Source: Glaciecola sp964621345 (lineage in GTDB: Bacteria; Pseudomonadota; Gammaproteobacteria; Enterobacterales; Alteromonadaceae). From it: a stretch of DNA of 64,000 nucleotides. Under the pieces are notes generated by a model. It saw only the letters and a list, made by a program, of their open reading frames with translations, was not told the DNA's origin and made no database searches. The stretch covers positions 1 through 64,000 of the forward strand of contig CAZUON010000006.1 of assembly GCA_964621345.1 (NCBI GenBank). The letters are read 5' to 3'. Both the position numbers and the translations under genes were made by a program. Shown piece after piece: positions 1 through 7,470 of the stretch; position 1 is the first letter of the stretch; the number at the start of each line of letters is the position of its first letter.

Positions 1-479
1 AGCCTTTGGTTTATTAGGCTCGCCATGCTTTCGCCTTCGCTTGCGCGGGCGGCTAGAAACTGTGTGAGGGCTTCGTCAAATGCGTTCATCATTACTTGTT
101 GCATTTGGTCTACATCGGCCTCTTGCGTGGCCATTACGCCAGGCCAGCGCAGTATGTCGTTGGGGTTTATACTGCCATCGGCCCCTGCGCTTTGTACTTG
201 TTTTGCCGCTGAAATTAGCTGAGCGGCAAGGTCTGGGTTAAAGGTTAGTGCGCCCTGGTTGGCTTCGTTAAAGCTAATGCGCAGTGCACACTCAACTTTG
301 CCGCGTTGTAAGCGCTTACGAAAGCGTTCACGTAGCATCGGCTCCAATGAGCGAAATTGCTCGGGGAGGCGATAATGGGTTTCTAAATAACGTTGATTTA
401 CCGAGCGAATCTCCCAAACGGCACTGCCCCAATCGGCTTTAGTTTCTACGCGGGCAAACCCAGTCATGCTGTAAATCAT
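1..479 (-). CDS. yicC: YicC family endoribonuclease, partial
   Basis: N-terminal 159 codons of a YicC protein; the C-terminal part lies off the left edge. The reverse-strand protein begins MIYSMTGFARVE and continues with WEIRSVNQRYLE, which are the hallmark N-terminal signatures of the YicC family. Members are now regarded as endoribonucleases affecting sRNA and mRNA stability; that role is family knowledge, not visible here. The start is the ATG at 479-477, preceded by a weak purine-rich AGAGAAA stretch. In enterobacteria yicC is divergent from rph; here the divergent partner is an S9 peptidase, with rph one gene further on. Confidence 0.93.
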   Translation of the reverse strand, partial: MIYSMTGFARVETKADWGSAVWEIRSVNQRYLETHYRLPEQFRSLEPMLRERFRKRLQRGKVECALRISFNEANQGALTFNPDLAAQLISAAKQVQSAGADGSINPNDILRWPGVMATQEADVDQMQQVMMNAFDEALTQFLAARASEGESMASLINQR

Positions 480-582
480 ATATTTCTCTATTTATTTTCT
501 TAATAACATTGCTAAGTCTAGAGCCAATCATCGGCAGTGTCATGTTTTTATTCGCATTAGAAAAAATACTACCTAGTGACTC

Positions 583-610
583 TTTACAGTGCGTAGCTTT
601 TTGCTATTTT
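583..610 (+). promoter_or_regulatory. Candidate sigma70 promoter of the S9 peptidase
   Basis: TTTACA at 583-588 and TATTTT at 605-610 are separated by 16 bases, about 45 bases before the peptidase start. The intergenic stretch is AT-rich and must also hold the yicC promoter on the other strand. Pattern match only. Confidence 0.35.
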
Positions 611-653
611 ACTGGTCACATTTTGTTCTAGTAACGCCGTTTTAAGAGTTTGT

Positions 654-2615
654 ATGTATTGTCGCAAGTTTTTATTGAGTTTGTTGTTTTTTGTCACAGT
701 AGTATCCACTGCATCTTTTTACACCCATGCCTTGCCCACACCCGCGCAACTTGGGGCAAACAACGAGTTTGTCAGTGCTAAAATTAGCCCCGATGGCAAG
801 CATCTGGCCTTTGCAATTGTAAAAGAGGGTGTTCGTCAGTTAGCGGTAGTTGAGACCGACTCCATGAAGGCGGTGGGCGGCGTGAGCTTTGGTACCAAAC
901 AGCAGGTAGGTGACTTTTACTGGGCAAACAACGAACGCTTAGTTATGCAAGTGTTAGAGAACGATCCCTGGGCCGAATTCCCGAGCTACTATGGCGAGTT
1001 GTTTGCTATTAACTACAACGGTAAACGCGGCGAAATTATTTATGGCTATCGAGGCGGCGAACAGCAAGTGGGCACAAAGCTCAAGACCAAAGATGCAGTG
1101 CGTGGCTGGGCAGAAGTGATCAATGTTTTAGCAAACGAAGAAGACTACATACTGATTTCGTCGCAGCCGCAGTCGGTAGACCAAAGACGCCAAAAAACCA
1201 TTCATCGCCTCAATATATATACCGGAATGTTAAGCTCGGTAATTGCCGGTACGCCAACCGATTCCGAATACATCGTCGCGAGCGACGACGGTACTTTACA
1301 GTTTGCCGTTGGCCGCAATGCCGCCAATAAAAAACGCATTTATGCCTATAAAAACAACCAATTTGAGGATATATCAGAGCAAAACTTCGGTTCAGGATTT
1401 CATATTGCGGGTGTGAGTTCATCGGGTGAGAACGTGCTTTATTACGACAATATCAGCACAAATACCGACACGCTCTACGCGCTCAATGTTGAGACCGGTG
1501 AGCGCCGTGCGATTTTTAATGACCCAGAGGTCGATATTACCAATATTGAGCTTTCGAGCGACGGCGTAACGCCCATTGCAGTCAAGCTCGACAACGGATA
1601 CCCAAGTTACCATCTTCTAGCGAGCGATTCTGTTGAGTCAACGGTGTTTGCAGACCTTACCAAGATGTTCAAAGGGTATCGCATCAATATTACCAGCGCC
1701 AATACGCAAAATACCTTGTTTACAGTGCGCGCGAGTAACGAAATTGTGCCTAGCCAATTTTATTTATACGAAGCCCCTACCAAAAAGCTACGTTTACTCT
1801 TTGCTAACAAGGCCGATATTCCGGCTACGCAGTTTTCGCAATCATTTCCATTTTCGTTTGACGCCTCCGATGGCGTGAAAATTCCAGCCTATATCACATT
1901 CCCATCCCATATCCCGGAAACACAAAATGTGCCGCTAGTTACACTCGTGCACGGCGGTCCAATAGCCCGAGATTACTGGAGCTTTAACCGCGAAGTGCAG
2001 CTGCTCGCATCGCAAGGCTATGCGGTTTTGCGTGTTAACTTTAGGGGCTCCGATGGCTACGGCGCCAAATTTAGACAAATGTCGCGCCAGCAGTGGGGCA
2101 CGCGGATGCAGCAAGATATTATTGAGGCAACCCAATTTGTGATGAACTCCGGCGGTATCGATACCAACAAAATCTGTATTATGGGCGCAAGTTTTGGTGG
2201 CTATTCTGCGGTCATGTCGGCAACCATTGCGCCAGATTTGTTTAAGTGCGTTGTCGCTAATGTTGGCGTGTACGACTTAGAATTGATGTTTGAAGAAGGT
2301 AATATTCAAAAATACTTACTCTACGGAAAAGCATACCTTAGTGAACAATTAGGCAACGATCCGGCTATTTTAAAAGCTCAGTCACCAGTAAATCATGTGT
2401 CTAAATTAAAAGCTCCGCTATTTTTAGCTCACGGCGGTGAAGACAATCAAGTGCCTATTGCGCATGCCATTGCCCTTAAATCGGCCCTCGATACACACAA
2501 CAAACCCTACGTTTGGCACTATACCGAGCGCGCAGGACATGGCTTTTTTGAAGAAGCGTCTACTATTGCGTACTTTGAAGCCGTCTCTGAGTTTTTAGCG
2601 CAGCATTTGCAATAG
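654..2615 (+). CDS. Secreted S9 family prolyl-oligopeptidase-type peptidase
   Basis: 653-residue serine peptidase of family S9, predicted to act in the periplasm on short peptides. Residues 1 to about 26 form a signal peptide with a hydrophobic LLSLLFFVTVV core. A propeller-like middle region is followed by a C-terminal alpha/beta-hydrolase domain beginning near the LVTLVHGGP segment. The catalytic triad is intact: Ser513 in GASFGGYS, Asp597 in GGEDNQVP and His629 in RAGHGFF. It is a close full-length paralog of the reverse-strand peptidase at 20002-21969 (shared YYWANNER, FYGELFA/YYGELFA and GASFGGYSAVMSA blocks). It stands alone between yicC and rph, an unusual location suggesting insertion of a gene into an old neighbourhood. 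Exact specificity (dipeptidyl or acylaminoacyl peptidase) cannot be told. Confidence 0.9.
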   Translation: MYCRKFLLSLLFFVTVVSTASFYTHALPTPAQLGANNEFVSAKISPDGKHLAFAIVKEGVRQLAVVETDSMKAVGGVSFGTKQQVGDFYWANNERLVMQVLENDPWAEFPSYYGELFAINYNGKRGEIIYGYRGGEQQVGTKLKTKDAVRGWAEVINVLANEEDYILISSQPQSVDQRRQKTIHRLNIYTGMLSSVIAGTPTDSEYIVASDDGTLQFAVGRNAANKKRIYAYKNNQFEDISEQNFGSGFHIAGVSSSGENVLYYDNISTNTDTLYALNVETGERRAIFNDPEVDITNIELSSDGVTPIAVKLDNGYPSYHLLASDSVESTVFADLTKMFKGYRINITSANTQNTLFTVRASNEIVPSQFYLYEAPTKKLRLLFANKADIPATQFSQSFPFSFDASDGVKIPAYITFPSHIPETQNVPLVTLVHGGPIARDYWSFNREVQLLASQGYAVLRVNFRGSDGYGAKFRQMSRQQWGTRMQQDIIEATQFVMNSGGIDTNKICIMGASFGGYSAVMSATIAPDLFKCVVANVGVYDLELMFEEGNIQKYLLYGKAYLSEQLGNDPAILKAQSPVNHVSKLKAPLFLAHGGEDNQVPIAHAIALKSALDTHNKPYVWHYTERAGHGFFEEASTIAYFEAVSEFLAQHLQ

Positions 2616-2647
2616 TTTTATGCCCTGCGGTTTCCACGCCCAACACA

Positions 2648-2688
2648 GATGCGGTATACTCCACCGCATCTCAATTCCCCTCGGGAAT
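2648..2688 (+). other. Two tandem hairpins in the rph leader
   Basis: GATGCGG (2648-2654) pairs with CCGCATC (2664-2670), and just after it ATTCCC (2674-2679) pairs with GGGAAT (2683-2688). Neither is followed by a T-run, so a normal terminator for the upstream peptidase is unlikely. The loop of the first hairpin contains TATACT, which could be a -10 box for rph with TTTCCA at 2631-2636 as a poor -35. Role unknown: leader structure, processing site or promoter. Confidence 0.45.
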
Positions 2689-2717
2689 AAAATTAACGGC
2701 ATTAGGAGCCTTTATTC

Positions 2718-3431
2718 ATGCGTCCAAGCAACCGCACGGCGAGTCAAATTCGTCCAGTCACTATTACCCGTTCTTTCACCTGTCACGCTGAGGGCTCGGT
2801 GTTAATCGAGTTTGGCAACACTAAGGTCTTGTGTAACGCAAGTGTGCAAGAAGGCGTTCCGCGCTTTATGAAAGGCCAAGGCAAGGGCTGGATCACCGCT
2901 GAATACAGCATGCTGCCAAGAGCTACTCACACCCGTTCAGACCGAGAAGCAGCTCGCGGTAAACAAGGCGGCCGTACGCTTGAAATTCAGCGTTTAATTG
3001 CTCGCTCACTGCGCGCTGCGGTAGACCTTAAAATGCTTGGCGAAAATACCATTACGGTAGATTGCGATGTAATTCAAGCTGACGGTGGCACGCGCACGGC
3101 CTCTATCACTGGAGCTTGTGTGGCACTTGTCGACGCATTAGCGTGGATGCGCAAAAAAGGTATTTTAAAAACCAACCCGCTTAAGCACATGATTGGCGCG
3201 GTATCGGTAGGGGTTTACAAAGGTACGCCTATTGCCGACTTAGAATATTTAGAAGACTCTGAAGCGGAAACCGATATGAATGTAGTGATGACCGACACTG
3301 GCAAACTCATTGAAGTACAGGGCACAGCCGAGGGCGAACCGTTCAGCTTTGAGGAAATGAACGAGATGCTAGAGCTGGCTCGAGTCGGTATTAAAGAATT
3401 GTTTGAAGCACAGCGTTTGGCGCTTAGCTAA
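2718..3431 (+). CDS. rph: Ribonuclease PH
   Basis: 237-residue phosphorolytic 3'-5' exoribonuclease that trims tRNA 3' ends, working as a hexamer with phosphate as co-substrate. The whole chain aligns with the family from MRPSNR to the end. Phosphate-binding and catalytic residues are present at the same numbers as in E. coli: Arg86 in GGRTLEIQRL and Thr125/Arg126 in DGGTRTASITGA. A GGAG ribosome site lies before the ATG. It is followed 36 bases later by pyrE, the classic rph-pyrE pair. The inter-gene space is too short for the pyrimidine-responsive attenuator known between these genes in E. coli, and I see no hairpin there. Confidence 0.97.
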   Translation: MRPSNRTASQIRPVTITRSFTCHAEGSVLIEFGNTKVLCNASVQEGVPRFMKGQGKGWITAEYSMLPRATHTRSDREAARGKQGGRTLEIQRLIARSLRAAVDLKMLGENTITVDCDVIQADGGTRTASITGACVALVDALAWMRKKGILKTNPLKHMIGAVSVGVYKGTPIADLEYLEDSEAETDMNVVMTDTGKLIEVQGTAEGEPFSFEEMNEMLELARVGIKELFEAQRLALS

Positions 3432-3467
3432 TTACTTATCTAATCGATTACCCAGCAGAGTATAAAC

Positions 3468-4115
3468 ATGCAAAAGTATAAACGAGACTTTATTGAGTTT
3501 GCGATTAAACGCAATGTGCTTAAATTTGGTGAATTTACATTAAAGTCCGGGCGTACCAGTCCGTACTTTTTTAATGCGGGATTATTTAATACGGGCCGCG
3601 ATTTAGCAAAATTAGGCCAGTTCTATGCCAGTGCCCTACAAGCTGAGAAGGTCGATTACGATGTACTCTTTGGCCCAGCTTACAAAGGCATTACCATTGC
3701 CTCTGCCACTGCAATTGCGCTTTCAAACTGCTTTGGCGAAGATGTACCTTTTTGTTTTAATCGTAAAGAAGCCAAAACTCATGGCGAGGGAGGCTCTTTA
3801 GTGGGCAGCCCGCTGCAAGGCAACGTGCTTTTGGTTGACGACGTGATCACCGCAGGCACTGCAATACGTGAGTCGATGCAGATCATCAATGAGCAAAATG
3901 CGAATTTGGCCGGCGTGTTGATTGCACTTAATCGTCAGGAAAAAGGAACGGGCGAGCTATCTGCCATTCAAGAGGTAGAGCGCGACTACGACACTAAAGT
4001 ATTTTCGATTGTGACCTTAGCCGACGTGGTGGAATATTTGAGTGAAGATGACGCAAATGCAGATGCCATCACTTTGATTAACCGATATCGTGAAGAATTT
4101 GGGATTGACGTTTAA
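3468..4115 (+). CDS. pyrE: Orotate phosphoribosyltransferase
   Basis: 215 residues. Converts orotate and PRPP to orotidine 5'-monophosphate, the fifth step of UMP synthesis; cytoplasmic dimer. The PRPP-binding signature VDDVITAGTA is at residues 123-132, and the N-terminal KSGRTSPYF loop and FNRKEAKTHGEGG catalytic loop (lysines near 100-103) are intact. Length matches the family. Cotranscribed with rph upstream and almost abutting tusA downstream (3 bases between stop and start). Confidence 0.97.
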   Translation: MQKYKRDFIEFAIKRNVLKFGEFTLKSGRTSPYFFNAGLFNTGRDLAKLGQFYASALQAEKVDYDVLFGPAYKGITIASATAIALSNCFGEDVPFCFNRKEAKTHGEGGSLVGSPLQGNVLLVDDVITAGTAIRESMQIINEQNANLAGVLIALNRQEKGTGELSAIQEVERDYDTKVFSIVTLADVVEYLSEDDANADAITLINRYREEFGIDV

Positions 4116-4118
4116 GCA

Positions 4119-4376
4119 ATGGCCTCTGACGCTCCACTTAGTTTTGAACACGCAGATCATCAACTCGATGCGATGGGCCTACGCTGCCCAGAGCCAGTAA
4201 TGATGCTGCGCTTGCAAGTGCGCAAGATGCAAGAGGGCGAAACCCTATGCATCAGCGCCGACGACCACTCCACCACCCGCGACATCCCCAGCTTTTGCCG
4301 TTTTATGCAGCATACCTTGCTGGCGCAAGATGTTGAGGCGGTGCCTTATCGATATTTAGTTAAGAAAGGGCTTTAA
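4119..4376 (+). CDS. tusA: TusA-like sulfurtransferase
   Basis: 85-residue TusA/SirA-fold protein. TusA takes persulfide sulfur from IscS and relays it to TusBCD for tRNA 2-thiouridine and to other sulfur pathways. The defining CPEP box is present, with acceptor Cys23 in GLRCPEPVMMLR. It starts 3 bases after pyrE, so it is probably the last gene of an rph-pyrE-tusA operon; the pyrE link is a local arrangement rather than the E. coli one. The family also holds paralogs such as YedF, but the LRCPEPVM context and lack of an extra domain favour TusA. Confidence 0.85.
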   Translation: MASDAPLSFEHADHQLDAMGLRCPEPVMMLRLQVRKMQEGETLCISADDHSTTRDIPSFCRFMQHTLLAQDVEAVPYRYLVKKGL

Positions 4377-4407
4377 ATTTCTTAACCCGTGACTTAAGTC
4401 TCCCGCC

Positions 4408-4484
4408 GTCATTCCCGCGTAGGCGGGAACCTCCTAGTGAGACCACTGTAGCTTGCAAGGGGTACCGGCCTGCGCCGGCATGAC
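4408..4484. repeat. REPIN-like paired inverted repeat
   Basis: A 77-base element whose ends are inverted copies of one another: the left end reads GTCATTCCCGCGTAGGCGGG and the right end, on the other strand, reads GTCATGCCGGCGCAGGCCGG. Each arm is also a small hairpin on its own (CCCGCgtaGGCGGG; CCGGCgcaGGCCGG). This is the architecture of REP doublets (REPINs) that are mobilised by RAYT transposases, seen as GTCATTCCCGC repeats in many proteobacteria. It lies between two convergent transcripts (tusA and the methyltransferase gene), where it may also end transcription. No RAYT gene is in the window. Confidence 0.75.
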
Positions 4485-4511
4485 GAGAGGGGGTAGTGAT
4501 TTTTGGCGGCC

Positions 4512-5270
4512 CTACTCAGGTTTGATGAACTTTAGTGTCCAACGGTCGGTGTTGCCGCTTACTGAACGGGCGCCTACTTCGTATTCTAGCTCGTCGTCTT
4601 CTTTGTAGTGTAAGTCGCTGTAATCTACGAATTGAAAACCGGCCTGTTGTATCTCATGAATCGCTTTTACCGGATCCATGCGGCGGCGGTTGCTGCTATT
4701 CATAGGCTCGTTGTGGCGGGCGGTGTGGTCAACAACGGCGTAAATACCACCAGGCTTTAAGGCGTCGAATGCGGCTTTGTTCATAGCGGCACGGCCTTGG
4801 TCACCAAAGTTATGATAGTTGCGGAAGGTGACAACCATGTCGGCATCGGTCACGCCTAAGCTGCCTAATTCAAGTGAATAAAAGCGCGAGCCTTCTTCTC
4901 GAAACAGGCGAGCATCTTTTGCGATAATATTCATTCGTTCAAAGCCAGGGGCGCTCGACAACGCGGTTTCAATACGACCGGTGCCAATGGCGCCGTAGTA
5001 GGTGCCTTTTTCCGCTAAAACCGGCACGAGTAATTTGGTATACCAGCCACCGCCTGGGATCAATTCAATAACGGTCATGTCGTCTGTTAAACCAAAAAAC
5101 TCCAGAGTCTCTAATGGTTTACGATTGGCGTCGCGTTCAACTTCGCCTTGGGTTCTGATATCTGAAGACATCGCGGCTTTTAGTTTTTCTTCAACATTTG
5201 CATGTGCACTGGTTGCGCTAAGGCCTAATACTAAAAAACAGCTTACGCTAAGGCTAAATAATCGTTTCAT
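4512..5270 (-). CDS. Exported class I methyltransferase-fold protein
   Basis: 252 residues with a clear signal peptide (MKRLFSLSVSCFLVLGLSA, likely cut after AHA at residue 24). The mature part has a Rossmann methyltransferase core: motif I VIELIPGGGWY at about 67-77, then AKDARLF and a post-motif VVDHTAR near the C-terminal half. It belongs to a group of predicted periplasmic methyltransferases (COG4798-like). How such a protein would obtain S-adenosylmethionine outside the cytoplasm is unclear, so the real activity is open. It is downstream of the YqaA gene on the same strand with a 109-base gap, so it may have its own promoter. Confidence 0.75.
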   Translation of the reverse strand: MKRLFSLSVSCFLVLGLSATSAHANVEEKLKAAMSSDIRTQGEVERDANRKPLETLEFFGLTDDMTVIELIPGGGWYTKLLVPVLAEKGTYYGAIGTGRIETALSSAPGFERMNIIAKDARLFREEGSRFYSLELGSLGVTDADMVVTFRNYHNFGDQGRAAMNKAAFDALKPGGIYAVVDHTARHNEPMNSSNRRRMDPVKAIHEIQQAGFQFVDYSDLHYKEDDELEYEVGARSVSGNTDRWTLKFIKPE

Positions 5271-5379
5271 GTGGGTGTCCTCTTGTTAGGTTCTTGTGTT
5301 AGGTTTTGTTTGTACGACTTGTTATTTCAATGATTGTACTAATTATGATTGTGCTACAAACGCGGCGATGTATGCACGC

Positions 5380-5970
5380 TTATGGGCTAAAAAACTGATA
5401 GGCAAGCACGCTAAGCATCACAACCGACAGTCCAATAATTACCTGCCATTTATACCGCCTAACAATACGTTCGGTTTTGTTACCAAAAAAGTATACCAGT
5501 ATTGCCAAGCTAAAATAGCGCACTATTCTGCTACTTGTTACCGCCAACATATACAGGGCAAATGAGTAGCTACTTAGCCCTGCGGCAAGCATTGCAATTT
5601 GCAAAGGTAGTGGCGTGACTCCGGTACTAAAAATAAACCAAAATCCGTTTTTATCCATTTGCGCTTGGAAGGCTTCAAACTCTTGCTCCGTGGTGACATA
5701 GGTCATAATGGCGTCGCGCAGTAAATCAAACAAAAAGTAGCCAATAAAATAACCGACTACTGCACCTATCATGCAACCGAGTGTGGTTATAGCTGCAATA
5801 AGCCAAAGCTTTTCTCGCCGCGCTTGCATGAGTGGCACAAGCAATGTCTCTAGGGGGATCGGTACCACAGTGGATTCTAAAAAAGAGGCTATACCAATGC
5901 CGCTTAGCATATGCTTGGAATGAATCATTTTGTTGATACGCTTTACTATGCTCAAAGCAAATGGCCTCAA
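5380..5970 (-). CDS. YqaA-type VTT (DedA-like) inner membrane protein
   Basis: 196 residues with five or six hydrophobic segments. The VTT/SNARE-associated core is recognisable: FLESTVVPIPLE near the N-terminus, a GYFIGYFLFD glycine-rich segment, and GVTPLPLQIAMLAAG in the middle, with the conserved acidic and proline residues of the fold. DedA-family proteins take part in membrane lipid (undecaprenyl phosphate, phosphatidylethanolamine) translocation and proton-dependent homeostasis; the YqaA branch is poorly characterised. Position is downstream of the amidohydrolase gene, separated from it by a terminator-like hairpin at 5979-6004. Confidence 0.8.
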   Translation of the reverse strand: MRPFALSIVKRINKMIHSKHMLSGIGIASFLESTVVPIPLETLLVPLMQARREKLWLIAAITTLGCMIGAVVGYFIGYFLFDLLRDAIMTYVTTEQEFEAFQAQMDKNGFWFIFSTGVTPLPLQIAMLAAGLSSYSFALYMLAVTSSRIVRYFSLAILVYFFGNKTERIVRRYKWQVIIGLSVVMLSVLAYQFFSP

Positions 5971-5973
5971 AAA

Positions 5974-6004
5974 GCAAAGGACCGCATTCGATTGAAGGCG
6001 GTCC
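5974..6004 (-). terminator. Rho-independent terminator of the amidohydrolase gene
   Basis: Read on the minus strand, GGACCGC and GCGGTCC (5998-6004 and 5979-5985) form a 7-bp stem with a 12-base loop, followed by TTTGCTTTTT. It lies directly after the stop of the amidohydrolase gene and before yqaA. The interrupted T-run makes it moderate in strength. Confidence 0.65.
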
Positions 6005-6049
6005 TATGGTAACAGTAGGAATGTATGATGTTTGTTTTAACTACCTAGC

Positions 6050-7360
6050 TTATGATTCAGGTTGTTTAAAAATAAGGCCGTCTTTCATCACAAAATCAAC
6101 ATTTTGCAGCAAACGAATATCTTCGATTGGGTCGCCTTTTACTGCCACTAAATCAGCCAGTTTGTTGTTTTCGATGGTGCCTAGTTTGTCGTCAATTTTA
6201 AGTAATTTGGCGGTGTTGTATGTGGCACTGCGTATGGCGTCCATTTCAGACATACCCGCGCTTACCATTAATTCAAATTCTAGGGCATTTTCACCATGCG
6301 GCGATACGCCTGAGTCGGTACCAAAGGCAATCATAACGCCGTTTTCGTAAGCTTTAGAAAAGGTGTTTTGAATCAAAGGACCAATGGCGGCGGCTTTTGG
6401 TCTGACTATGGCCGGGAAATAACCATCAATTTTGGCTTTTTCAGCAACAAAGTTACCGGCTGAAATGGTAGGCACATAAAATACGTTGTTTTTGCGCATG
6501 AGCTTAAAAATCTCATCGTCCATATAGGTGCCATGTTCAATGGAATCAACGCCGGCGATAATTGCGCGCTTCATACCTTCTTTACCGTGTGCATGCACAG
6601 CAACGGTCATTTCGTAGTCTTTTGCGGTTTGCACAATTGCTTCGAGCTCATCGACCATAAACTGTGGATTTTGCCCACTTTTTGCTACCGACAATACACC
6701 GCCAGTAGCGGTTATTTTAATAAGGTCGGCACCATCTTTATAACGCTGACGCACGGCTTGTCTGGCTTGGGCGACACCGTTTACCACGCCATCAACAGGC
6801 GTTGGGCTACCCATGAGGTCGCGGCGCATGCCGTTAGTTGGATCTGCATGTCCGCCTGTTGTCGCGATAGATTTACCTGAGGTGTAAATTCTTGGGCCAG
6901 CAACAATGCCGCTGCCAATTGCACGGCGCAAGGCCACGGTTTCATTGTAGCTGTCACCTAAATTACGTACGGTGGTAAAACCTGCCATCAGTGTTTTTTG
7001 CGCGTAATTAACGCCGGCGATGGCGTTGTCGGCTTCGTTATTACTAAAGCGTTTTAAATACCCGGCAGTGCCTTCATTTTGAAACGTCAGGTGAGTGTGC
7101 ATGTCCATAAAACCGGGCATTAAGGTGTATTCGCTTAAATCAACAAATACATCTTCGTCGCCACCTTGTTCTTTGCCATCTATAATGTTGGTGATAATAC
7201 CGTCGTCAACGACTACGGTTTTGTCGTTTCTTACTTTGCCGTCTTCTGCGGTAATCAGTTTGCCAGCATAAACATATGTTGCTGAAATTGCGGGTGCACT
7301 GAGCGCTAAACTTAACGCGCCAACTAACAGGCATTTTGAAAAAGATTGAATTGTTTTCAT
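6050..7360 (-). CDS. Exported metal-dependent amidohydrolase (imidazolonepropionase-like)
   Basis: 436 residues with a signal peptide (cut near SAPAISA, residue 27). It is an amidohydrolase-superfamily TIM-barrel enzyme with a binuclear metal site: His88 and His90 in DMHTH, Lys215 in ADLIKITATGG (likely the carboxylated bridging lysine), His256/His258 in VAVHAHG, His276 in SIEHGTYM and Asp349 in AFGTDSGVSPHG. This layout matches the exported Xaa-Pro or Xaa-Arg dipeptidase group, so hydrolysis of a dipeptide or N-acyl amino acid in the periplasm is the best guess; the substrate cannot be read from sequence. Transcribed away from the MCP gene; ends at a terminator hairpin. Confidence 0.85.
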   Translation of the reverse strand: MKTIQSFSKCLLVGALSLALSAPAISATYVYAGKLITAEDGKVRNDKTVVVDDGIITNIIDGKEQGGDEDVFVDLSEYTLMPGFMDMHTHLTFQNEGTAGYLKRFSNNEADNAIAGVNYAQKTLMAGFTTVRNLGDSYNETVALRRAIGSGIVAGPRIYTSGKSIATTGGHADPTNGMRRDLMGSPTPVDGVVNGVAQARQAVRQRYKDGADLIKITATGGVLSVAKSGQNPQFMVDELEAIVQTAKDYEMTVAVHAHGKEGMKRAIIAGVDSIEHGTYMDDEIFKLMRKNNVFYVPTISAGNFVAEKAKIDGYFPAIVRPKAAAIGPLIQNTFSKAYENGVMIAFGTDSGVSPHGENALEFELMVSAGMSEMDAIRSATYNTAKLLKIDDKLGTIENNKLADLVAVKGDPIEDIRLLQNVDFVMKDGLIFKQPES

Positions 7361-7470
7361 TGTTATAACCTTTGTCCAATTGTGGATAATACATTAGGAC
7401 AATATGCACTTTAGATCAAAGGTTTCCTGTCGATATCCTAGTAAGCCCTAGCAATCAATTAGTACCTAAT

